Notes under the pieces: model-generated
What the model was told of the DNA's origin: nothing
Databases searched by the model: none
Seen by the model: only the letters and a program-made list of their open reading frames with translations
Source: Pegea sp. RAD2-039
Taxonomy: Eukaryota > Chordata > Thaliacea > Salpida > Salpidae
Assembly (NCBI GenBank): GCA_034620365.1
Contig: JAQGEQ010000177.1
Coordinates: 921,355-985,354, forward strand
Reading direction: 5' to 3'
DNA length: 64,000 nucleotides
In this document: positions 39,588 through 51,099 of the stretch, in pieces
Layout: every line of letters starts with the position of its first letter
How positions within the stretch are numbered: position 1 is the stretch's first letter
Position numbers and translations under genes: made by a program

Positions 39588-41448
39588 TTTAGTTATAAAT
39601 CAAGTAGTTTACCGTTAAAACTATCAAAACGAGATTTAATCTTAACAAAAGGAAGTCAGTATGTAAAAAGTAATCTTATAATTTTGTTATACAATTTAAT
39701 TTTTTAAATTATTTATCTCTACTTTTTATTGGTAGTTCTTTAAATTCTGAAGGTATTGTATATATAAATTCATTCGGAAGTGATCGATAGAAAAATCCTG
39801 CTGCTATGTGAAAGTTTGCGTAAAATTCTGTCGTCTACTTCCGTATCAATCTTAGCAACAAATAATATTGTACTGCCAAATTACTTCAAGCATTGAGTGG
39901 GCTTGGATATCTTGCTATTAATGAGAACGTAAAGAAGATGCCAATTATCACACGAAACAAGTTGATGAAATCAATTGTAGGAATGGTTTTACTGCCTCCG
40001 CAAAGTAAAATGTTACTTTTTGAAATGCTGATTTATTATGTGCCACTAAACAGCATCAAGTGCAAATAGAAGTTCACAAAACATTCAGTAAAAAGTTTCA
40101 GTTTTAGAGATGAATTAAGTTAAATAGGCAGCGATTAAAGCGATACCTAACATCAAGATTTAATATCGCGTAATTTAGCATCATACTAAAGAATGTAAGA
40201 ACAGAAAACTTAGTTTTATAAAGGGTGATGATCACCTTATCACAAATATCGCCTCGTAATTTCCCCGTTTCCTGGCATAATAACATCAGCATACTTGATG
40301 GTCTTTTAAATGGGTAGATATTCATCAAGCTTCAAATTTACCTGATGATGTTGTAAATGAAGAAGAAATCTGTGTCTTAAACTGAGCACTTAGCGCTGAA
40401 TGATGACTAAGAGATTCAAACCACTTTGACAAAATAGACTTTTTGTCAGTCAGCTGAAAGGCAACCCAATCTCCATAGAGGGTTATCAGCCTAAGAAATT
40501 TGAAAACTGATAAATTACAACTATAGCTAAAATATGACGCTATATGACCTTTATTTACAAAACATTTATTTACTTTAGTTATTATTGATCAAAAAGTAGT
40601 AATAAGACTTATTCTTACTTATAAAACTTAGTAATCTATCAACGTTTTTTATAATAAAAATTCGAGTTTCTTAAAGTTGAGTAAGTTTTGTAAACTATTA
40701 GTTTTGTTGTTTGCTGTTTCAATAAATATTTTTTTATAAAAGTTAGTAAGCTTTTAACAACAAAATTCTCATTCATAGCGATTTGTAACAAATTTACAGT
40801 AAGTCACATTTAGCAAGCTTTATTAAAGGCTTAATTTGTTCAACAATCAGTAATAATTTGTACAAATTAGATAACTTGGCTTAAAAATTATAATTTTTCT
40901 TGTAGTTGTCTTATTATCATTTAAACAGTTTGTTCAGTTTAATAATTTTTCATAACTAAAAATCTAAAAGTATTTTCACATGCTATTTTTTTAGTATTTT
41001 ATCAAATTTTACATTTACGTATCAAACTTTATTTAAATTAACTGAGCTGTATATGCTTTTAGTGCCTTTAAGCTTGATATCATCTTTTGTTTTATTCTTT
41101 ATCTCTGGCTTATCATAGTCTTAGTTAAAATCTTTCTTTAAATATCTTTTTTTCTTTCTTCCGATGGAGATTTTAAAAGTAGTTTACAAAATTTATATTA
41201 CTTCACAAAGTTTGGAGTAATTGGTACGTTTGAAAGGTTTTTAACTTTTCTAACTTTTTCTTAATTTGTTGCCTTCATATTTTCTTGATTTAATTTCTTT
41301 GGTTAATTTTTTATAGCCTTAAAGGAAGTTAGATGCTTCAAGTTTCTTCAACAAATCATAGAATATCGTGATTATCTCTAGAAGAAAAAGATCATAATTT
41401 AATCAAACATTTTATATTTTTGTAGGTAAAAAAAAATCTTTTGACAAA
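39588..41448. other. Intergenic region
   Basis: No supportable gene. Short frames (for example 40104-40328 on the minus strand) lack any recognisable feature. Confidence 0.4.
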
Positions 41449-41727
41449 TTACGACTTAATCCTTATTTTTAAAATTATTCACAATTTAATTGACATTCAG
41501 TTTGATGGCTTCTTTTCCATTAGTCCTTCCCTCAAGTTATATTAGCTCAGACGCTACACATTACATCTTAATAAGCCCATACACCTGGTACATTAATAAG
41601 AGCAAATGTTTTCTCATACAGTACAATTAGTACATGGAACTAGCTGCCATCAGACATTGCCATGTCAGAATCACTCGTGCTATTCAAGCAGAAGTTGAAC
41701 TGTTATAACATTACCAATACTACCATT
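41449..41727 (+). mobile_element. CR1-like LINE scrap at the left edge of unit copy B
   Basis: Matches the C-terminal coding part of the LINE (equivalent of YDLILIFKLI ... FDGFFSISPSLKL ... STWNNLPS ... LFKKKLNCYNI), with stops, and ends within the last coding codons without the 3' UTR or tail. The repeat unit B begins directly after it. Confidence 0.75.
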
Positions 41728-41730
41728 AAC

Positions 41731-44700
41731 TATAATTTTGAAACTGATAAAGAGTTTTTGATTTTATAGTAAATTGATAAATATACTAAATACCTTTATC
41801 CAGTTTAGTTGGTTGATGAAAGTGAAACTGACTGTTGCTAAAAGTATTTATATTTTGGTTACGATGGTAGACTACAGATGTTTGAGTTTTATTTCTATGA
41901 ATCATTCCAGAAGTCCTTTTAACTTCTATTGGTCGACTTTTCATTGCATCATTCTCGATTTGAGGTTTCATATTCAACAAAAAAGGTTTTTCTAAATAAC
42001 AAAATTGATAAAAATTATGTTAAATGTGATAATAAGATGTTAAACAATTTAGATTTGATGAAAAAATATGATAATCTAATTTTAAAAACTCAATAGATAA
42101 TATTATCATTAGGTTTGCATTATTATGACTATAAATGACGTTTTTAATGAATATTAATAAAATAAAATTTAGATATACTTGTTGGGCTAATATTACAAAA
42201 TCCATCAGTTGTAATATTTTCATGTTTTCGTTTATTACAAGTCTTTTGTACAAAAGTATTGTTAAAATTGTAATCTTTATTAGCTTTGCTTTCAGATTGA
42301 TTAACTTTTGTCATTTTATTCTGACATGTTTTTTTTTATTTGTGGCTCACTGAAAACTATCAGACTTTTTCCAGCTGTTGATACAAAATAAATGTTTTAG
42401 AAAATCAAGTTTAATACTTTTGATATTTAGAATTCTTTGCCTATTTTCTAGTTATTATAAAGTTTGGCTTAATAATTTAAAAATAGTTTTAACCTAAATC
42501 TTTTGTTAGCAATTTCAATCCAAACTGTATGTCATCTTTAATATAAAAGAGATAAAGATAAATATGTTTACGTTACTGCCATCCAATTTGCATCTATATC
42601 ATTCATAGAGTTTTTACCAAGAAATTGCTGGATTTAAATCTACCATTGAGAATCATCTTTAGTCAGCTAAAAGAAAAATTATTCATGAATCAATTATAAA
42701 TGGATCTTAAACGATATGATAGAGAAAGTAATCATTTATCAAAATAATATCTGCATAAATACAATCTTCTTTAGTTTTTATTTAGATTTTATTGTTAATA
42801 CATTTTAATAAACTAAAAATTTCTACTTGAAATCATTTGACAAAAGTTAATGTCAGTGTGTCAGAATTCTACGAATGAGTTGCCCCTGGAATAATTTAAT
42901 TTGAAAATTGTTACTTCTTTTAATAAGCAAAAAAACTTTGATGATGATATTGCTTACATATTTAAACTAGAAAATAAGAATTTTGAATATTTTTATCGTG
43001 AAAAATAAGAAATAATTTTAGCTTTTCTTACTAATCTTTATTCTATGTGATAATTTGAGTTGTTTATCAGAAGAATATTTTACCGCTGATGTAGTTGTGC
43101 AGTCATTTTGGTACAGGCGCATCGCAATTACCTAGACTAGTTTGTGTGCTGAGTTGCTAGGCCTGCTTTCGTTTGTTATTAGTAGCTTTTACAATTGAAT
43201 AAATCTCTCTTAAAAAGTTCTTATTATTGAAACTTATTCATTTGCATGATATTTCGTTTTTGGAGATTTTGCTGGTTGTTTTGAGGTTATTCGAGCTTAG
43301 CGCAGTTAAAGCTTAGCAATGGTTAAGATAGTTTACCATATTGTTTTTGTTTATATAATTTAGTAGGATTTATTTCAGTTGTTTTAATTATTTTGTCTTA
43401 AACATAAAAAATTATATTTTGAGTATTTACAAAGTGTATATCTGAAGATTTATTAAAATTAAAAGGTTGATTATTCATTATTGTGAAAATTAACGGGCCG
43501 ATGTTTTAATTTTTCGATGGGCTAATTAATTTTATAATATTTAAATATATTTAATGTTTGGGTACAATTTTCTGCCAGAACTTGTTTTTGCAATTCATTA
43601 ACAATTTTTATTAAGCTTTTATTTCTTTTTAGTTTTTTTAATTAAAGTTAGTCAAAATTTTGAAATGTCTTGAATGTTATTTTATTTTAAATTATTATTT
43701 AAAAAATGGCTACTGCATCTTAAAATAGAATTCAATATACAATTTTTATAATAAAATTAAGTTTGCTTTTGATCTTTATTTATCTTTAGAGCTTATTTTC
43801 ATAAATTTAGTTTTTTAATGTATTCATAAAGAATTATTAAATAAAGTTTTTCTAATTAAAGTTTCTATGATTTATTTACAAAAATTTTGTGTACATAAAA
43901 TACCTATATTGAAACTTTCATACATTTGTTTGAATTTGCTTAATAATAATGTTTGCTTTGAATTTCTTGATATATTTTATATAAATTCACTAAATTTAAC
44001 ATTTTGTAAAAACTCTTGCAAATTATCTATTTTTATATTAAATGATTTCATTTTTAATTTTTTTTGTCCTAAAGAACTTTTGCTTAATAATATTGTTAAT
44101 TATACATTTATATTATATTTGAGATTTACTTTTATCGTTTAGAGATTACACTAATAATATGGTTAAATATGAGCTAATATCCACTTTATTAATAACTTGT
44201 AACTTTTTTATATTTTGCAATTCAGTTTGATGATGGGTTTTAAAATTATAAATATACATTGCTAAAATAAACCTGTTTAAACTTTGATAATAAAAAATTA
44301 TTTGTTAATCTAACCGAAATTATCAAATAATTTTGATTTAACATTTACACAAAAATTATTTATATAATTTAGTGAAACTGTTTCATAGATTTTAGCAAAA
44401 GATTTTTAGGAGTTATAATCAAGAGTATTATTATTTGGAAGCTTTATTTAGTTATTGTTACAGTTTAGTGTTAATCATACCAATTTCTAAAAAACATTTG
44501 TAAAAGTTAGTTTTAAATTTTAATTAGTTTTTATCATCAAACTTTTACTGTTATGATCCTTAAAAGGAATTAGAAAACTATGAGAAGTATAATAAATATA
44601 TAAATATTTGCAATTTCTAGGTTTATACTTTTACATCTAACTGTTTTTATCAAAAAAATCGAAAATGATTTTTGAATGTCAACTGGTGTCAAATGTCTTG

Positions 44701-47386
44701 AATCTTTGGGAGATAAAAGATGTTACAGTTATGCTCCTTCAAACATCAAATGGAAATGGATATATGGCTATTTATGAAAAGAAAACTGGAGAAGCATCAA
44801 AACTTGTAGTTTATGAAGTTATTTGGGGAAAGATGGTGATTAACAATATAGATGGACGAAGGTGGGAATCACAACCAGATGGTGTGCTGTGTGTTAATCG
44901 GGGAGGAATGCAAATGGAATATTTCATGAATTGTGGTTCAGGAGGCTATAAGTTTTCCAAATCAAGTAATAAAAGCTTTCAAAGTGATTTTTCTAATTTC
45001 ACCCAAATAGGTGAAATCAATCTTTCTACTCTGAATCAATCATATCCAAAATTGATTATTGAGGGCATTCACTATTTTCAAAGTCCTGTTAGTTTGACTA
45101 CTATGATCAGTCATAAAGTAAGCTATGACGCTATTACAAAGTTAACTTTGTACAATAATAATCTGACTTCAATTCCCAAAGAAGTTTTTTGTTTTAAAAA
45201 TCTTGATGCTCTTCATTTGGACAATAATCAAATTTGTGAATTAAACAAAGACATTTTTAATGTTGATTCCAGATTAGTTGCTACTCTGAGAATTTTGACT
45301 TTGTCTTTTAATCAAATTCAAAAGTTACCATTGAGTTTATTTAAGTTGAAGAATATTCAAAATATTAATTTGAATTTTAATGTTATTAAGTATATTCCTA
45401 ATGAGATTGGGAATCTAAGCAAGCTGCGACATTTAAGTATCAATGGTAATCAGCTAACATGCGTACCCGCCGGTATATCGAAACTATCAAATCTCAAAAA
45501 GTGGCTTATGGATGCAAACCCACTTTTACAAATTGATGACGAAGCTCCTCCTATTAAGTCAGAAATTGAAGATATCCCAACGTTGTATAATAAATGCTTA
45601 AATGCTGTCTACAAGAACAAGTTACTGTCGGACAAAAAACCTCTTATATCAAAATTGTCCAGTCGTTATGAGGAGCGAAAAACTTGTCTCTGTGGTGATA
45701 AGGTTTTTAATGAATCGCGAAACAACTTGGTGAAGATAAGTAGATCTATATTTCAACCACAAACCTTTCCTGTTGAAGTTGTAAATTGCAGTAATCGATG
45801 TTATGTGGAACAGATGTCCAAACTTACAAACTGGAAACCTTAAATCTCTGCTTAACACAAATCAATATTCATTTTAATCGAAAGCTTAAAGTTGTTATAA
45901 ATATTTTGTTATAATTTGTGAAGATGAATTTTCGTGAATTTTTTTGAAAGTTTTTGTGAGATATTTTCTTAATAATTATTATGTGAGACTAAATAAGTTT
46001 ATATATCAATAAACTGCTGAATATATTGTTGTTGTTAATCAGTAGGCAATTTTATCTTCTGTATTTTATCGAATGTGATTTGTTTTAGTATAACTGCATA
46101 TAAATTGTTGATCATTTATTAAAATTTGTCAAACCAATTTGAATTTTTCTCTGCTTTTGTCAGATATCGTTTAAATACAGTATAAAAGTTATCTTGTTTT
46201 CTGCAATAAATTTCCTTAAGAAAAGGGTGCCTAAAAAAACACCTATCGCTAAGACACATTCACGCAGTAAATATAATTATAATATCAACAGATAAAAAAT
46301 AGATAGCTTCTTGTAGCTTAGTAGTTTTTGTACAATGTAGCAATGTGCAATTAAATAGAATGTTAATAACAATAAAAAAGTCAAAGTTTAGAAAGAACAG
46401 TTGTAGTAATAATAAAAAACCTAGCTTCAGCTTGAAAAGCATAAAAATCATTTCTATTTTTAAAGTTTTAGATGCTTAAAAATACCATTTCAAGCAGTTC
46501 TTCAATAAGTGAACAAAAACTAATAGTAATTTCAGATCGTTTATTGGATTAATTTTAGAAAAGTACTTTTTTTTCTCAGGAACAACGAAAAGCATCTGAG
46601 TTGAAGTCAATCACTAACAGAATTCAGCAGATTCATAACAGTAAAGTACTTTTGTAGAGTGATGACGTGTCTTAAGTTTTAATTACAAAAATAGAGATGT
46701 AGGAGTAATTAAGGATGATCTTTGCTTAGGCACAGATATAATTTCGGATTACCGAAAACAAGTTAGCGGTTTCCTAGCACCAAAAGCTGCCCGGAGTTTA
46801 TTGAATACTTTAGAAAGTCTTTTGTTTCAGGTATTATGATAAAAACTCGAAAATCTTCTCCAAGGATAAGGATATCTTTGACAGATGAATTATTATATCA
46901 TGCACACTTGTACCATCGAGGCTAATAGTAAACCAACCCTGCGACTAGAAATAACTATACACGAGTGCAGTTGATGTCATGAACTATCATAAGCTACGAC
47001 TTTGATGAAACAAAGACCGTCATCACGAAAACAGAATCTACATCCAGCTGAATCCGGAAAGAGTCTAAAAACTCGCTGGATCAGTGCAGCGTCTGGATTC
47101 TTGAGTGCAGATGATGTCATGCTTCCATTTAGTAGAGTCTTTTGTGTTGGATGAAGTTATTACAGATCACGTAAAATGTTGTAATCAAATTTGTAGTTGG
47201 TATGATAATAACTCTGTAAATATAGCTTTACTCAATTGCACAGGCGACTAGAAATAACTATACACGCTACAACCAGCACCACAGTCAATTTCACAATGAA
47301 CTAGGTATATAAAATAGCAAACGTTGACATATTTACGTAAGCGGCAAAATAATCTACCACCAACCAATACAAATATAAGGCAATAT
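41731..47386 (+). repeat. Large LRR1-carrying repeat unit, copy B
   Basis: The longest copy, about 5.66 kb. It matches copy A from TAATTTTGAAACTGATAAAGAG onward and keeps about 320 bases (42350-42670) absent from A. From 42563 it also matches copy C. Its right end, CCAATACAAATATAAGGCAATAT, is the exact point where LINE sequence begins in A and C, but here unrelated DNA with an Arf pseudogene follows. Confidence 0.9.
44665..45843 (+). CDS. LRR1: LRR1-like CUL2 ubiquitin-ligase substrate receptor, copy B
   Basis: Intact and intronless, 392 residues, with the same domain order as the copy at 22832: PH-like domain 1-115, leucine-rich repeats about 150-290, BC box TLYNKCLNAV at 306-315, terminal cysteines 341, 343, 375 and 379. 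It differs from copy A by W79R, E195K and L329S plus about five silent changes. L329S changes the hydrophobic stretch after the BC box (PLILKL to PLISKL), where the Cul2 box is expected, so CUL2 docking could be weakened. R79 is shared with copy C and is probably ancestral. The upstream and downstream flanks carry the same candidate promoter patch (about 43090) and 3' segment as the other units. Confidence 0.8.
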   Translation: MIFECQLVSNVLNLWEIKDVTVMLLQTSNGNGYMAIYEKKTGEASKLVVYEVIWGKMVINNIDGRRWESQPDGVLCVNRGGMQMEYFMNCGSGGYKFSKSSNKSFQSDFSNFTQIGEINLSTLNQSYPKLIIEGIHYFQSPVSLTTMISHKVSYDAITKLTLYNNNLTSIPKEVFCFKNLDALHLDNNQICELNKDIFNVDSRLVATLRILTLSFNQIQKLPLSLFKLKNIQNINLNFNVIKYIPNEIGNLSKLRHLSINGNQLTCVPAGISKLSNLKKWLMDANPLLQIDDEAPPIKSEIEDIPTLYNKCLNAVYKNKLLSDKKPLISKLSSRYEERKTCLCGDKVFNESRNNLVKISRSIFQPQTFPVEVVNCSNRCYVEQMSKLTNWKP

Positions 47387-47755
47387 CCACAACCAAACAA
47401 CATATCCAAGCATTGGAGATTGCACTTTGTTTCACTATAGCCATCAACACCAATTAGTCCCGTCTGTAGGTTGTGGAGTAAATGATCTGGGGGAGTAAAA
47501 ACTACACCGCTGTTTTCCCGCTTATTTTGCTGACGTTGCAGCTTCTAGTGCCCCAACTATCACAGCTCGTCATCTTTTCTCTATTGGAAACACCCACACT
47601 GGTAAAAGTCATCATCTTATAATATGAATTCTCACTTACTTCTCTTTGTAAAAACCGTCAGGTACTATTCTCTTCATTACTCTGTACAGAATTAATATCA
47701 AAATAATCCTCATCATCACTTGGGCATCTGGCTAGATCACTTAATGACATGAAGG
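47387..47755. other. Junction and unidentified sequence after unit B
   Basis: Less AT-rich than average, with no continuous frame. It may be the 3' part of the Arf retro-pseudogene that follows on the minus strand. Confidence 0.35.
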
Positions 47756-47759
47756 TTTC

Positions 47760-48160
47760 CCTGCCATCCAATTAGAGACCCAAGCGTAGTTTGGGTCAGC
47801 TTCCTGCAGTTCAACTGTCGTTAAACTGTCATCATCTTGTTTATTGACTAAGGTAACCACAGAAACTCTCAATATCTTTCCTTCGCTAGTGATTGTATGA
47901 AGCTTTCATCTTGCTTTGTCAAATCTATCTCTATCACAACTGCTAACAACAAAGATTAAACCCGTGTCATTATAATTGTAGTTTCAAGCTTTTCGAAAGA
48001 ACTCTGACTGCCAACATCCCATACTGTGAGAGTAATCTCTTTCATCTGATGAGAGAGTTTCTACATTGAAACTTATAGGTGGAATGATTGGAATGTAGTA
48101 GTTTTCCAGCAGCATCTAGTTCTAACATGATAGCTTTAGCAGGGTACTCGTCAGATACTC
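47760..48160 (-). pseudogene. Arf-family small GTPase pseudogene
   Basis: On the minus strand, broken frames line up in order with Arf GTPases. The P-loop reads AIMLELDAAGK (about 48115-48150). Switch 1 reads PPISFNVETLS (about 48050-48085). The strand before switch 2 reads EITLTVWDVGSQ (about 48005-48045), matching the Arf WDVGGQ. The base-binding motif NKQDD is near 47830, and a C-terminal AWVSNW corresponds to the Arf C-terminal region. Several stops and frameshifts interrupt it, including the lost P-loop threonines and G to S in WDVGGQ. No introns are evident, so a retrocopy is likely. Confidence 0.6.
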
Positions 48161-48904
48161 TCCGACTTAAAAGCAGAATAACTCATTTCATATCCACAGT
48201 GTATATCCCAAATGTGGTTTTCATTTCAACTCTTTCCTCTCATAGAGAATTAACGGACTGTGTCCGAAAATAAACAAACCCAACTTCATAAGCAAAAGGT
48301 TTTTGTAATTTCTGTATGGCTTAATTTGATTTATTTCCGCACAATAACTTTGAAAACCAAGCTTTTTCATTCGATATACTGCAATTCGTTCAAGGTGTCT
48401 CCGACAAACGTAAAAAGTCGTTGGTATGGAGTTGTTCCATCATATATGCCCCTATTAAACAAATGAAATGTGCGAAATACAACAATTAAATAGGTAGAAA
48501 AGAAATTTATTCAAGTTTATTCCCCTTACCAGTCCTTGCTTCCTCCGTGGTTGTGTTGGCTTCTACGGATTCCACTACTAAATTTGCAAAAACGCTCATA
48601 TCGCTATCATCTGGGTTGGTGATTGCTGCTGTCTTGATTTTTCTCGCAGTAGTAAAGATTGCGCCTCTTTTTTGATCCGTGAAAAGATTTAGTAAAGAAT
48701 ACTGTCTGTTGTTGAGACTCTGTGGTAAAGTTTCTTTTTTTACTGTTCTTTTTAATATTTTTTACCTCATATTAAATAGAGTATTTAGATGCTTTGTTGG
48801 TAAGCTGAGCAGAAATACTCAGTTTTGATGTTAGTCAGGATAGACGCTCTTCCATTAATTCTTTTCTTTAGTGACTGCTTCCTAGATGACCAAAATTGAA
48901 CATC

Positions 48905-49110
48905 ACACAAACGAATATAATGTCCTCTCTGCTCACATCTGAAACATTTGGCATGGCAGTTTCCTCTTTGTTTTCTTTTCTTATATCCAGAGCGGAAAAA
49001 TCCTTTTATTGATCTTTCAACTCGAACACCATCTTATTAGTAATTTCATGAAGTTTCTTCCAAGGACCACCTTTAGACCAGGGCCATCCATGACGGACAA
49101 CCATATACGT
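48905..49110 (-). pseudogene. CCHC zinc-knuckle (gag/ORF1-like) remnant
   Basis: On the minus strand, 48905-48946 encodes CFRCEQRGHYIRLC, an exact C-x2-C-x4-H-x4-C zinc knuckle, followed by DVQFWSSRKQSLKKR. Just upstream in another frame is GWPWSKGGPWKKLHEITNKM (about 49030-49095), a retroelement-like stretch. The frames are interrupted. It may be a nucleocapsid-like part of a gag or LINE ORF1 protein, or a cellular zinc-knuckle gene. The element type is not resolved. Confidence 0.45.
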
Positions 49111-49149
49111 CTGTATTGTTTTTATAACAGAAGGAGATTGACATTACAA

Positions 49150-50255
49150 AATTTATTTATCTCGCTCATCAAAGACGATTGAGCCATTTCCACTTTAATA
49201 TTGACTTGAAGCAAATCTTGTATTTCTAAGAATTGTAAATGCTATTGTAACATTCGTATTTGTATTATTCATAAAAACACGATGGTTCTATATCATCTGA
49301 AATAGCTCAGTTGCAAATAATTAAACTGTTTAAATATAAAAGTAATTAAAACGTATTTGCTGAATGTAATTGGTAAAAGTTTAAATTAACTTAGAGGTTA
49401 CAAAGAAAATTTTATATCAGACATTGAGCTTGAGTCTATTTAATTGTAGCTTTCATGCGCTCGACTGATGGAAGAGCAAATGTTTACAAGATTAAACTTT
49501 CAACAACTCCCTGATGGTGGATTGTTGTTTTATTATAACGTTGTAAATCTTGCAGTTCTAAACAACTTTTCTACTTGAAAACCTCTTCGAGGAGCTAGTA
49601 CATTTAGGTATTTTAAGTATCTCACCATCACACATCTACCATCGCACAGTTAAATTTCTTGAAGATTCAAGAAAGTGCCAAATCTAATCAACTATTTGAT
49701 TGGCTGGTTGGCTTTCATCTGAAATAAGTTGATCCAAAGAGCATACTCGTTGAAATAGAAATGGTATTTAGCACTGATAAAACAATCAAATCTTTTAAAA
49801 GAATCTTCGAAACACATCTTAAATGCGTAAAAAATGACGAAAACTCTACGAATAAGTTTTTAAGGCTTTTAATGAACTTGTGACACTTTTCATCATCAAC
49901 AGATAATTGGTAAAATTATTTCACTTCATTGACTGGTTGAAATTGTTCAAATTCTTTCAATCCCACTTCAATAACTTGACTTTAAACACTAACAGTAAAC
50001 TGAAATTCTAAACATTAATTTAAAAATTTCCATACAGACATTATTAAACAAATTATCAATTTAAATTAGCTAAACTATTTAATTAGTTTAAATTAAGATA
50101 TTTAATAACTTTTCGATAAAATTCTATAAAATTTATGAAGAATAATTCTATAAGCTGTTGAAAATAAGGGAAGTTGTGACAACTTAAAATTGTTTGAATT
50201 CTCAAAGTATAATTTAAGTGAAAATTACTTTTTAAAGAGTCACGTGAAAGAATAT
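49150..50255. other. Intergenic region
   Basis: No supportable gene or repeat. Confidence 0.4.
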
Positions 50256-50259
50256 CAGT

Positions 50260-51098
50260 TCACTCGAGGACATCTGGGATAGCTAGTCATCGTGATTGAA
50301 GTTATGACATCACAGAGTAGCCAGTCGTGTGGAACCATATAGTGCGTCTACAAGTTCTGATCCATTATCCAAAAATTCTAAGATAATTTGAACTTTCGTC
50401 CATGTGGTATCTTGTTAGCTGGTCTATCTGGTTGTTTGAAGGAAAGAATTGTTAAGGCGGTGGCCACCTGGGCTCAATCGATGCTTCAAACTCGCACATA
50501 ATTCAACTTCTTGTCTCATCTTCTTTAATGAGCTTTATTGTGTGTCTCCGAAGATATGCATCAGAGATTTTTAAAATTTAATAAAAAAATGAACAAAATA
50601 TTAGCAGCAAAACGGCCAGTAGTCGATAATAAATAGTTTTATGGAATTGGACGGAACAGTAGCCAGAAAGTAATCAATAGATTCGGAGTGACCCTGTCTC
50701 TCATCTTTGCCAAACTGTCCAACTGTTTTAACTGTTTAAACGAAAGAATCGGCGAAACCTTGTTTGTTGAAACCCTTATTCCTGAGCATCGCCTAAAGAT
50801 ATCGAAAACTTTTACTACTATTTTCCACTCACAAAAGATTTGAAACTCATCAACAGATCTTTTTTCATCTCCTAAAACAAATTCAAACAACTTATATAAA
50901 TAAAATTTTACACAGAAGACTTCTCAGATGCACGATGTAATGGATCACAGTAGCGTCATCCACAAAATGATTCACTTCACTGGTTATCCTCATTTTGGGA
51001 GCTGATATTTCTTCCTTTGTAACTGATACTTTAAGGAATGTAATAATAGATTGCCTGGATTTCGTCCAATTGAATAAATTGAAAAACAAATCCACCAA
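50260..51098 (-). pseudogene. Unidentified degraded or unresolved multi-exon coding region
   Basis: The minus strand has two adjacent open frames with gene-like composition: 50892-51098 (KVSVTKEEISAPKMRIT ... NHFVDDATVIHYIVHLRSLL) and 50639-50890 (FEFVLGDEKRSVDEF ... SILS-type LSFKQLKQLDSLAKMRDR). Further down is DAYLRRHTIKLIKEDETRS (about 50500-50560). They are separated by a frame change or stops. They may be exons of a real gene or a decaying one. I could not identify the family, and the exon borders are not convincing. Confidence 0.3.
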
Positions 51099-51099
51099 G

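Noticed and set aside
42350-42670. 320-base segment absent from copy A considered as a spliced intron
   Set aside because: The borders are not GT-AG, so a simple deletion in copy A is more likely than intron loss through an RNA.
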